Positions 19,101-24,880 of a stretch of DNA of 42,419 nt are shown here, one piece after another (the stretch's first letter is position 1; each line of letters opens with the position of its first letter). Below the pieces are notes generated by a model that ran no database searches, was not told the origin of the DNA, and saw nothing but the letters and a program-made list of their open reading frames with translations. A program made the position numbers and the translations under genes. The DNA comes from a virus, in IMG/VR virus record IMGVR_UViG_3300006484_000020, positions 1 to 42,419 of that record. One strand, 5' to 3'.

Positions 19101-22100
19101 GCACATCAGGGTCATCAGGTTCAAATGGTTCTTCAGGTAATACTGGATCAAATGGAGCAAGTGCATTATCAGGAACAAGTGGTTCAACAGGTTCTAACGG
19201 ATCAAGTGGAAACACAGGTAACTCAGGTGCTTCAGCACTTTCAGGAACAAGTGGTTCTACTGGTTCTTCAGGAACTAATGGTTCTGCAGGTGTAGCCGGT
19301 GTTTCAGCATTAAGTGCTACATCAGGTACAACAGGTTCATCAGGAACAAATGGTTCAACAGGAGTAGCAGGTGCTTCAGCATTAAGCGCTACTTCAGGAA
19401 CTTCAGGTTCAACAGGAACAAATGGTTCTTCAGGTAACGCAGGTAATTCAGGAGCTAGTGCATTATCCGGAACTTCAGGTTCATCAGGATCAACGGGTTC
19501 AAATGGAGCAGCAGGTGCTAGTGGCACTTCAAACATAAGTGGCACTTCAGGAACTACAGGATCTAACGGATCAAACGGTAACGCAGGTGTCGCTGGAAAT
19601 AGCGGTTTAAGTGCAACTTCTGGAACTACAGGTTCCTCAGGAACTACAGGTTCTGCAGGTATAGCAGGTAATAGTGGAGCAAGTGCATTAAGTGGAACTT
19701 CAGGTTCATCAGGATCAGCAGGTTCAAATGGAGCTGCTGGTGCAAACGGAACTTCAAATATAAGCGGTACTTCAGGTTCAACAGGAACAAATGGTTCTTC
19801 AGGTAACGCAGGTAATTCAGGGGCAAGCGCATTAAGTGGTACTTCAGGATCAACAGGTTCTTCAGGAACTAACGGTTCAGCAGGTGTTACTGGAAATTCA
19901 GGTGCAAGTGCTGCAAGTGGAACATCAGGTTCATCAGGATCTAATGGTTCCAATGGTGCTACAGGAGCTAATGGCACCTCAGGTGCAAGTGCTACTTCAG
20001 GAACTTCAGGTTCAACAGGAACAAATGGTTCAAGTGGTAACGCAGGAAATAGTGGAGCAAGTGCTTTAAGCGGTACCTCAGGATCAACTGGTTCAAATGG
20101 TTCAAATGGTGCTGCAGGTGCTAATGGAACTTCAAATATAAGTGGAACTAGCGGAACTACTGGTTCCGCAGGTTCATCAGGTAATGCTGGAGCCGCTGGA
20201 AACTCAGGTTTAAGCTCAACAAGTGGTACTTCAGGTTCAACGGGTACTAACGGTTCATCAGGAGCAGCAGGCAACTCAGGTTTAAGTGCTATAAGTGGTA
20301 CAAGTGGAACTACAGGTTCAAATGGTTCAAATGGAGCCGCAGGTGCTAATGGAACTTCAAACGTAAGTGGTACAAGTGGTTCAACTGGTTCAGCAGGTTC
20401 AAATGGAAATGCTGGAATAGCAGGAAATAGTGGATTAAGTGCAACTTCAGGTACTAGTGGTTCTACAGGAACTAACGGTTCATCAGGAAATGCTGGAAAC
20501 AGTGGAGCTTCTGCATTAAGTGGAACTTCAGGTACAACTGGTTCTTCAGGAACTAACGGTTCAGCAGGTGTAGCAGGTAATAGCGGATTAAGTGCTTTAT
20601 CAGGTACCTCAGGTACATCAGGATCTAACGGTTCAAACGGGGCTGCAGGTAACTCAGGTGCATCAGCTTTAAGCGGCACTTCAGGTTCAACTGGTTCTTC
20701 AGGAACAAATGGTTCGAATGGAATATCAGGTAATAGTGGAGCAAGTGCTGCAAGTGGCACTTCAGGTTCAAGTGGTTCAAACGGTTCAAATGGAGCTACA
20801 GGAGCTAATGGCACCTCAGGTGCAAGTGCTACTTCAGGAACTTCAGGTTCAACAGGAACAAATGGTTCAACGGGTGCTGCTGGAAACAGTGGTTTAAGTC
20901 AAACTTCAGGAACAAGTGGTTCAACTGGTTCGAATGGTACTTCAGGTGCAATAGGTACTTCAGGTGCAAGTCAAACATCAGGAACTGCAGGAAGTTCAGG
21001 TACTTCAGGTTCAACAGGTACTAATGGTACATCAGGTGCTGCTGGTAACTCAGGATTAAGCCAAACATCAGGAACTAGCGGTTCTACAGGAACTAATGGT
21101 TCAAATGGTAACGCAGGAAATAGTGGAGCTTCTGCATTAAGTGGTACTTCAGGTTCTACAGGTTCAAATGGTAGTAATGGTGCTGCTGGAAACAGTGGTA
21201 CTTCAAATATAAGCGGAACTTCAGGTTCTACAGGATCAACAGGTTCAAATGGAGCTGCTGGTGCTAGTGGAACTTCAAATGTAAGTGGCACAAGTGGCAC
21301 TACAGGATCTAATGGATCAAATGGTAATGCAGGTGTTGCTGGAAATAGCGGATTAAGTGCTACCTCAGGTACATCAGGTTCAACTGGTTCATCAGGTACA
21401 ACGGGAGCGGCAGCAACATCAGGTCAAAGTACACAATCAGCAGTAAGTGGTTCAAGCGGTTCTTCAGGAACTAGCGGTTCTGCTGGTGCCGCAGGAAATA
21501 ATGGAGCTAGCGCAGCAAGTGGTACTTCAGGTTCTTCAGGTACAACGGGTTCAAACGGAGCAGCAGGTGCTAATGGTACTTCAAACATAAGTGGAACTTC
21601 AGGTACTACAGGTTCTAATGGTTCATCCGGAAACGCAGGTGCTGCAGGTAATAGTGGTTTAAGCGCTACTTCAGGAACAAGTGGTTCTACCGGAACTAAT
21701 GGTTCAGCAGGTAATGCAGGTAATAGCGGTGCTTCCTCAGTAAGCGGAACATCAGGAACAACTGGTTCAAATGGTAGTTCTGGAGGAGCTGCAGTAGCAG
21801 GTGTTAGCACAATTAGCGCAACATCCGGTTCTTCAGGTTCAAACGGTACAAACGGTGCTGCTGGAAATAGTGGTACATCAAATATAAGTGGTACTAGTGG
21901 AACTACAGGTTCAAATGGTACTTCAGGAAACGCAGGAGCTGCAGGTAATAGCGGATTAAGTGCCACCTCAGGAACTTCAGGTTCAACAGGAACAAATGGT
22001 TCAAGTGGTAACGCAGGAAATAGTGGAGCAAGTGCTGTAAGTGGTACTAGTGGAACATCAGGTTCAAATGGTTCAAACGGAGCAGCAGGTGCTAATGGTA

Positions 22101-24130
22101 CTTCAAACGTAAGTGGTACAAGTGGAACTACAGGTTCAAACGGTACTTCAGGAAACGCAGGTGCTGCAGGAAATAGCGGATTAAGTGCCACTTCAGGTAC
22201 ATCAGGTTCAACAGGTTCAAATGGATCTAATGGTGCTGCAGGTAACAGTGGAAACAGTGCATTATCCGGTACATCAGGTTCAACAGGTACTTCAGGATCC
22301 TCAGGTAATAATGGTGCCGCCGGAAATAGTGGAAACAGCGCAGCATCAGGTACAACTGGTTCCTCAGGAACAAATGGTAGTAATGGTGCTACTGGTAACT
22401 CAGGTAACTCAGGTAACTCAGGAGTATCAGGAACAACAGGTTCAAACGGAACTTCAGGTAATAATGGCGCTTCAGGCAACTCGGGTAACTCAGGTACTAA
22501 TGGAACCTCAGGTTCAAATGGTAACTCGGGTAACTCAGGAAACTCAGGTACTAACGGAACAACAGGTTCAAACGGAACTTCAGGTAATAATGGTAATGCA
22601 GGAAACAGTGGTTTAAGTGGATTATCAGGTACAACAGGTTCAAACGGATCTTCAGGTAATAATGGAGGCGCAGGTGCTTCAGGAGTAAGTGCAGCATCCG
22701 GTACTTCAGGTTCAACAGGTTCAAACGGATCTTCAGGTAACAACGGTGCAGCGGGAAACAGTGGAAACAGCGCATTATCAGGTACAACTGGTTCATCAGG
22801 AACAAATGGTAGTAATGGTGTTGCAGGTAACAGTGGAAATAGCGCATTATCAGGAACAACAGGTTCAAACGGAACTTCAGGCAACAATGGTAATAACGGT
22901 GCCTCAGGAAACTCAGGAAATTCAGGAACTAATGGAACCACAGGTTCAAATGGTACTTCAGGAGCAGCAGGGAATTCAGGAAACTCAGGATTATCAGGTA
23001 CAAACGGAACCACAGGTTCAAACGGTAATAATGGTGCTGCAGGAAACTCAGGAAATAGTGGTTTAAGTGGAACTTCAGGTTCAAACGGTACTTCAGGAGC
23101 AGCAGGAAATTCAGGAAACTCAGGATTATCAGGTACAAACGGAACCTCAGGTTCAAATGGTAATAACGGAGGAGCAGGAGCAAGTGGAATAAGTGGTGCT
23201 TCAGGAACTTCAGGTTCAAATGGTTCAAGTGGTAACAATGGAAACGCAGGTGCTTCAGGTAACTCAGGACTATCAGGAACAAATGGAACTACAGGTTCAA
23301 ACGGTACTTCAGGAGCTGCAGGTAACTCAGGAAACTCAGGATTATCAGGAACAAATGGTACAAGTGGTTCAGCTGGTAATAATGGAGGTGCAGGTCCTAG
23401 TGGAGTAAGTGGTGCTTCAGGAACTTCAGGTTCAAACGGATCTTCAGGTAATAATGGTAACGCAGGTGCTTCAGGAGTAAGTGCAGTATCAGGAACTACT
23501 GGAACTTCAGGTTCAAATGGAAACTCAGGTAACAATGGTGCTAGTGGAGCTAATGGTACTTCAGGAGTAAATGGTTCAAATGGTACTACTGGAGCTTCGG
23601 GTACAAGTGGTCAATCAATCAATGGTACATCAGGTATTAGTGGTGGTGTATTTACTAACCAACCTGATTACTTAGTACGCACAACAAGTACAACAACAGT
23701 ACAAAGTGTATCGTTCTTATATGCTGATATGACAAACAGCAGATTAGGTGTTGGTACAACTTCTCCATCATATCCTCTACACGTAAGCGGTAACGTAAGT
23801 GGTGTATCTATATACGCATCAAATGATATTCAAGCATTCTCTGATAGAAGAGTAAAAGGTGATATACAAATAATAGAAGATGCTATCAATAAAATTAACC
23901 AAATAAATGGTGTAACATTTACAAGATTAGATGATAAAGAAAATTATAAAGGTAGACATGCAGGTGTAATTGCACAAGAAGTAGAATTAATTCTCCCAGA
24001 AGTAGTTAATACAGATGCTATAACAGGAATGAAATCAGTAGCATATGGTAACTTAAATGCTTTATTAATTGAAGCAATTAAAGAATTAAGTAAAAAAGTC
24101 AAAGATTTAGAAGATAAATTAAATAAATAA
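10145..24130 (+). CDS. Giant collagen-like fibre protein with S74 intramolecular chaperone
   Basis: This 4,661-residue protein has three parts. Residues 1-121 form a non-repetitive, beta-rich N-terminus (MAQVRFLDQVPVGVYNV) of a type that anchors phage fibres to the particle. Residues 122-4501 are almost entirely Gly-X-Y triplets made of Gly, Ser, Thr, Asn and Ala, nearly free of proline, aromatics, Lys and Cys. Residues 4502-4661 form a C-terminal head whose last 96 residues match the endosialidase-type chaperone (Peptidase_S74): SDRRVKGDIQIIEDAI from S4566, then HAGVIAQEVELILPEVV and a terminal Leu/Lys coiled coil. S74 domains trimerise fibres and then usually cut themselves off just before that Ser. 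A trimeric collagen-like shaft is therefore expected. Context (between tail-completion and glycosyltransferase genes) suggests a tail or neck fibre, or a whisker; its exact site on the virion is unknown. Confidence 0.9.
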   Translation: MAQVRFLDQVPVGVYNVDPNNTGGGTIDIYQNGTLVSSSVPFLNFSGSVALTTFDTTGVTVYVSASSVGFPFSGSAVITGSLVISGSSQPLILQTLPVQAGPYVVTYNPTTGLVGYVNSSSGTSGVNGSNGTAGVAGTSGTSGTSGTNGLSGSTGSSGTSGANGTNGTNGTNGNSGSTGSSGTSGVNGTNGTSGTNGNSGSTGSSGTSGANGTNGTNGTNGLSGSTGFSGTSGDNGTNGTNGTNGLSGSTGSSGTSGANGINGTSGTNGLSGSTGSSGTSGINGTNGTSGVAGNSGLSQTSGTSGTSGTNGTSGVAGTNGNSGTTGTSGTSGNNATSGNAGTSGSSNTTGTSGTSGNNATSGNAGSSGASATSGSTGTSGSSGANGNAGSSALSGTSGTSGSNGTSGVIGTNGLSQEAGTSGTSGSNGTSGVAGASGLSQTSGTAGSSGTTGSSGNAGNNGSSALSGTSGTSGSNGTSGAAGNSGLSNTSGTSGSTGTNGSAGNAGNSGGSSTSGTSGSTGTSGSTGNAGSGGASALSSTSGSTGSSGSSGSSGAAGNSGLSALSGTSGSTGSNGTSGNIGNNGSSALSGTSGSTGSSGSNGVDGNSGLSATSGTSGSTGTNGSSGNAGVSGASSTAGSSGSTGTNGSSGNAGNSGASALSGTSGSTGSSGSSGSNGAAGNSGLSNISGTSGSTGSNGSSGLNGSQGTSAESGTSGSTGSSGTSGSSGAAGVSALSATSGTTGSSGTVGSAGVAGSSALSATSGTSGSNGSSGITGTSGLSAESGTSGSSGSNGSSGVIGTNGLSTLSGTSGSTGSSGTSGSTGVAGGSGLSNTSGTTGSSGTSGSAGIAGVSALSSTSGSTGSNGTSGIEGTSGLSALSGTSGSTGSNGTSGNIGSNGTSALSSTSGSTGSNGSSGLAGSQGTSALSGTSGSAGSNGSTGIAGTNGLSAESGTSGSTGSSGTSGSAGFAGQSGLSSTSGTSGSTGTNGSTGNAGTSGASNTAGSSGSTGSNGSSGNAGNSGASALSGTSGSTGSNGTSGSAGIAGNSGLSATAGTSGSTGSNGSTGVAGTSGDSNTSGTAGSTGTSGSSGNAGNSGASALSGTSGSTGSNGTNGAAGNSGISNISGTSGSTGSNGSSGIAGSSGASELSGTSGSSGTNGTSGNAGNNGASALSGTSGSTGSSGSNGSAGAAGNSGLSATAGTSGSTGSNGSSGIAGSSGASALSGTSGSTGTNGSSGAAGSNGTSALSGTSGSTGSSGTSGSAGAAGNSGLSATSGTSGSTGTNGSTGNAGSNGASASSGTSGSTGTNGSTGAAGTSGASQTSGTAGSSGNSGTSGSTGTSGSAGAAGDSGLSQTSGTSGSSGSVGTSGNIGTSGLSRTSGTSGSTGTNGTSGDGDTGTSGLSRSSGSSGSTGTNGSSGNAGNSGASALSGTSGSTGSSGSNGSAGAAGNSGLSALSGTSGSSGTNGSTGNAGTNGASQLSGTSGSSGTNGSTGAAGTSGASTTSGTAGSSGTSGSTGTNGTSGNAGNSGSSALSGTSGSSGSNGSNGAAGNNGASALSGTSGSTGSSGTSGSVGAAGNSGASALSGTSGSSGSNGSNGATGIAGTSGASSTSGTAGSSGTSGSTGTNGTSGASGNSGLSTTSGTSGSSGTNGSTGNAGTSGASNASGSSGSTGSNGSSGNAGNNGASNISGTSGSSGSAGTTGAAGTNGLSQLSGTSGSSGTNGSTGIAGTSGASVTSGTAGSSGTSGSTGTNGSSGIAGNSGASATSGTSGSTGSNGSSGAVGSSGVSALSGTSGSTGSNGTSGNTGTSGSSALSGTSGSTGSSGTSGSAGAAGNSGLSSTSGTTGSSGTSGSAGAAGNSGLSQTSGTSGSTGSNGSSGVAGTSGASALSGTSGSTGTNGSSGIAGSQGASALSGTSGSTGSSGTSGSAGVAGASAISATSGTTGSSGTTGSAGASGQSGSSSTSGTSGSTGTTGSSGIAGSSGNSSLSGSSGSTGSNGSSGVAGTSGLSALSGTSGSTGSSGTSGSAGASGNSGLSATSGTSGSTGSNGSSGAAGTSGASALSGTSGSTGSSGTSGSAGIAGASALSSTSGSTGSSGSSGSNGVAGNSGLSNTSGTSGSTGTSGSAGAAGASALSATSGTSGSSGTVGSSGNAGTSGASNTSGSAGTSGSTGTSGSAGAAGNSGLSNTSGTSGSTGTNGSAGNAGNSGLSNTSGTSGSTGTNGSSGNAGTSGISALSGTSGSTGSNGSSGNAGNSGASALSGTSGSTGSNGTSGSAGIAGLSALSATSGTSGSSGTVGSSGNAGTNGLSQASGTSGSSGSAGTSGAVGTNGLSQLSGTSGSSGTNGSTGAAGTSGASTTSGTAGSSGTSGSTGTNGTSGNAGNSGASATSGTSGSTGTSGSAGAAGNSGLSQTSGTSGSTGSNGSSGNAGNSGASALSGTSGSTGSSGSSGSSGAAGLSGASATSGTAGSSGTSGSTGTSGSAGNAGNSGLSFTSGTSGSTGSNGSNGNAGNSGASALSGTSGSTGSSGTSGSAGAAGNSGLSQTSGTSGSTGTNGSSGNAGNSGASALSGTSGSSGSNGSNGVSGNAGTSGASATSGTAGSSGTSGSTGTSGSAGVAGNSGLSQTSGTSGSTGTNGSTGNAGTSGASALSGTSGSTGSSGSSGSNGVAGNSGASALSGTSGSSGSNGSAGAAGNSGLSATSGTSGSTGTNGSTGNAGNSGASALSGTSGSSGSNGSNGATGNAGTSGASATSGTSGSTGTNGSAGVAGNSGLSQTSGTAGSSGTSGTSGNNGTSGLSSTSGSAGSSGSNGSSGADGTSGLSRTSGTSGSTGTNGSSGNAGNSGASALSGTSGSTGSSGTSGSAGVAGNSGLSATSGTSGSTGTSGSSGAAGLSGASATSGTSGSTGSNGSSGAAGTSGASSTSGTAGSSGTSGSTGTSGSSGASGVAGTSGASATSGTSGSAGTGGSSGISGASGISAVSGTSGSSGSNGSSGNTGSNGASALSGTSGSTGSNGSSGNTGNSGASALSGTSGSTGSSGTNGSAGVAGVSALSATSGTTGSSGTNGSTGVAGASALSATSGTSGSTGTNGSSGNAGNSGASALSGTSGSSGSTGSNGAAGASGTSNISGTSGTTGSNGSNGNAGVAGNSGLSATSGTTGSSGTTGSAGIAGNSGASALSGTSGSSGSAGSNGAAGANGTSNISGTSGSTGTNGSSGNAGNSGASALSGTSGSTGSSGTNGSAGVTGNSGASAASGTSGSSGSNGSNGATGANGTSGASATSGTSGSTGTNGSSGNAGNSGASALSGTSGSTGSNGSNGAAGANGTSNISGTSGTTGSAGSSGNAGAAGNSGLSSTSGTSGSTGTNGSSGAAGNSGLSAISGTSGTTGSNGSNGAAGANGTSNVSGTSGSTGSAGSNGNAGIAGNSGLSATSGTSGSTGTNGSSGNAGNSGASALSGTSGTTGSSGTNGSAGVAGNSGLSALSGTSGTSGSNGSNGAAGNSGASALSGTSGSTGSSGTNGSNGISGNSGASAASGTSGSSGSNGSNGATGANGTSGASATSGTSGSTGTNGSTGAAGNSGLSQTSGTSGSTGSNGTSGAIGTSGASQTSGTAGSSGTSGSTGTNGTSGAAGNSGLSQTSGTSGSTGTNGSNGNAGNSGASALSGTSGSTGSNGSNGAAGNSGTSNISGTSGSTGSTGSNGAAGASGTSNVSGTSGTTGSNGSNGNAGVAGNSGLSATSGTSGSTGSSGTTGAAATSGQSTQSAVSGSSGSSGTSGSAGAAGNNGASAASGTSGSSGTTGSNGAAGANGTSNISGTSGTTGSNGSSGNAGAAGNSGLSATSGTSGSTGTNGSAGNAGNSGASSVSGTSGTTGSNGSSGGAAVAGVSTISATSGSSGSNGTNGAAGNSGTSNISGTSGTTGSNGTSGNAGAAGNSGLSATSGTSGSTGTNGSSGNAGNSGASAVSGTSGTSGSNGSNGAAGANGTSNVSGTSGTTGSNGTSGNAGAAGNSGLSATSGTSGSTGSNGSNGAAGNSGNSALSGTSGSTGTSGSSGNNGAAGNSGNSAASGTTGSSGTNGSNGATGNSGNSGNSGVSGTTGSNGTSGNNGASGNSGNSGTNGTSGSNGNSGNSGNSGTNGTTGSNGTSGNNGNAGNSGLSGLSGTTGSNGSSGNNGGAGASGVSAASGTSGSTGSNGSSGNNGAAGNSGNSALSGTTGSSGTNGSNGVAGNSGNSALSGTTGSNGTSGNNGNNGASGNSGNSGTNGTTGSNGTSGAAGNSGNSGLSGTNGTTGSNGNNGAAGNSGNSGLSGTSGSNGTSGAAGNSGNSGLSGTNGTSGSNGNNGGAGASGISGASGTSGSNGSSGNNGNAGASGNSGLSGTNGTTGSNGTSGAAGNSGNSGLSGTNGTSGSAGNNGGAGPSGVSGASGTSGSNGSSGNNGNAGASGVSAVSGTTGTSGSNGNSGNNGASGANGTSGVNGSNGTTGASGTSGQSINGTSGISGGVFTNQPDYLVRTTSTTTVQSVSFLYADMTNSRLGVGTTSPSYPLHVSGNVSGVSIYASNDIQAFSDRRVKGDIQIIEDAINKINQINGVTFTRLDDKENYKGRHAGVIAQEVELILPEVVNTDAITGMKSVAYGNLNALLIEAIKELSKKVKDLEDKLNK
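10508..23647 (+). repeat. 13.1-kb degenerate Gly-X-Y coding repeat
   Basis: The DNA repeats with a 9-base flavour (GGT-TCA-ACA and similar) and a higher unit of about 72-81 bp encoding eight or nine triplets, typically GTS GST GTN GSS GNA GNS GAS followed by a triplet lacking Gly such as ALS, ATS, QTS or NTS. Copies are degenerate through synonymous and X/Y substitutions, not exact. The first ~190 residues and the last ~400 residues of the array lack most Gly-less triplets. The biased composition leaves long open frames on the other strand and in another forward frame; these are shadows. Length divided by unit size gives very roughly 170 units; I did not count them. Confidence 0.95.
23840..24127 (+). 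other. S74 self-cleaving chaperone domain of the giant fibre
   Basis: This marks the C-terminal domain within the fibre gene, residues 4566-4661. The Ser-Asp-Arg-Arg-x-Lys start is the usual cleavage boundary of S74 chaperones; the conserved GVIAQEVE and LNALLIEAIKEL blocks follow. Cleavage would remove about 96 residues and leave a short C-terminal tip (residues 4502-4565, containing TNSRLGVGTTSPSYPLHVSG) on the mature fibre. Confidence 0.85.
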
Positions 24131-24132
24131 AA

Positions 24133-24831
24133 ATGGCAGTTCCAACTTCAAGTATAAATTTTAGTGATATATGGAGTGAAGCTAATGGTGCTTATTCTAC
24201 AGGTATCCTTAGCTTAAATACTATGAGTTTTTTTTCATATTTTACAGGTCTAAATGGTTCTGGTAATCAACCTGATAATAATTGGGGACAAGGTGAAGGA
24301 TCAGGAGCAAATAGAATATATCTTACTACTGCAAAAACTACAAATATAAAAGTAAGTGATTTTTCAGGATTAAATTATTTTTATGATAGTAATTATGATA
24401 GATTAATAACTGTTAATGGTGCCTATAGTGGTCCTTCTCCCATAATGCCCCCAGACCCACCAGATTGTTATGATTTTAATATTAGATTAACCCTTTACGA
24501 TAGTTCATTAACATATATATATGCTGCTGGAGGATTCTCCCTAGCTCCATTTTTCCCTACTTTTGGAGCTGACATACAGCAAGATACTATTACCCCACTA
24601 ATAAACACTTATTATTGGGTTTTAGACATCCAAACATCTCCTTCATACCCTGGTCTTGCAGGAGCTGTAACTGCAAATTTTTTTATTAATGGTAGTCCAT
24701 TTTTTACAAGTGCAACGGTAAATAATGGAGGTAATACTTATGACTCAACAACTTATGGCACTGCAACAATAGCTCTTAATTCACCATTAGCAAATAAAAC
24801 AGGTTCACTTTGGGATGTTACTATGAGCTAA
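24133..24831 (+). CDS. Putative fibre-associated virion protein
   Basis: This 232-residue protein begins MAVPTSSINFSDIWSE, a start reminiscent of the phage tail-fibre/virion N-terminal pattern with a Ser-x-Ile-x-Phe/Leu-x-Asp-Ile core. It is rich in Tyr, Asn, Gly and Ser with predicted beta structure throughout and a short Pro-rich loop (PIMPPDPPD, about residues 98-106). There is no signal peptide or long membrane helix. It starts two bases after the stop of the giant fibre gene, so it is co-expressed with it and could be a fibre tip, adhesin or fibre-anchoring protein. I do not recognise a specific family. The next gene has its own ATATTTATT site 26 bases after this stop. Confidence 0.6.
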   Translation: MAVPTSSINFSDIWSEANGAYSTGILSLNTMSFFSYFTGLNGSGNQPDNNWGQGEGSGANRIYLTTAKTTNIKVSDFSGLNYFYDSNYDRLITVNGAYSGPSPIMPPDPPDCYDFNIRLTLYDSSLTYIYAAGGFSLAPFFPTFGADIQQDTITPLINTYYWVLDIQTSPSYPGLAGAVTANFFINGSPFFTSATVNNGGNTYDSTTYGTATIALNSPLANKTGSLWDVTMS

Positions 24832-24857
24832 GTTTGGAACTTTAAATTTTCTTTAGT

Positions 24858-24866
24858 ATATTTATT
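24858..24866 (+). promoter_or_regulatory. ATATTTATT (one mismatch to the late motif) before the glycosyltransferase cassette
   Basis: This site differs from the recurrent 9-mer only at the last base and lies 14 bases upstream of the ATG at 24881. It is the only degenerate copy among the nine upstream sites, which could mean weaker expression of enzymes than of virion proteins; that is inference. Confidence 0.45.
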
Positions 24867-24880
24867 GGAAATAAGTTATT

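Noticed and set aside
10515-23408. Forward-frame ORFs rich in Gln-Val-Leu inside the fibre gene
   Set aside because: Out-of-frame readings of the same repeats; low complexity, fragmented, and fully inside a clearly coding frame.
11389-23535. Long minus-strand ORFs rich in Pro-Glu-Val-Pro (for example 18478-20814 and 21424-23535)
   Set aside because: They are the antisense reading of the GGT/TCA/ACA-biased Gly-X-Y repeat, which contains few stop codons in that frame. They have no independent start signals and fit no gene neighbourhood.
10508-23647. CRISPR-like or tandem satellite array
   Set aside because: Repeats are in frame, degenerate by codon, and without unique spacers; the whole region is one intact ORF with sensible N- and C-terminal domains.
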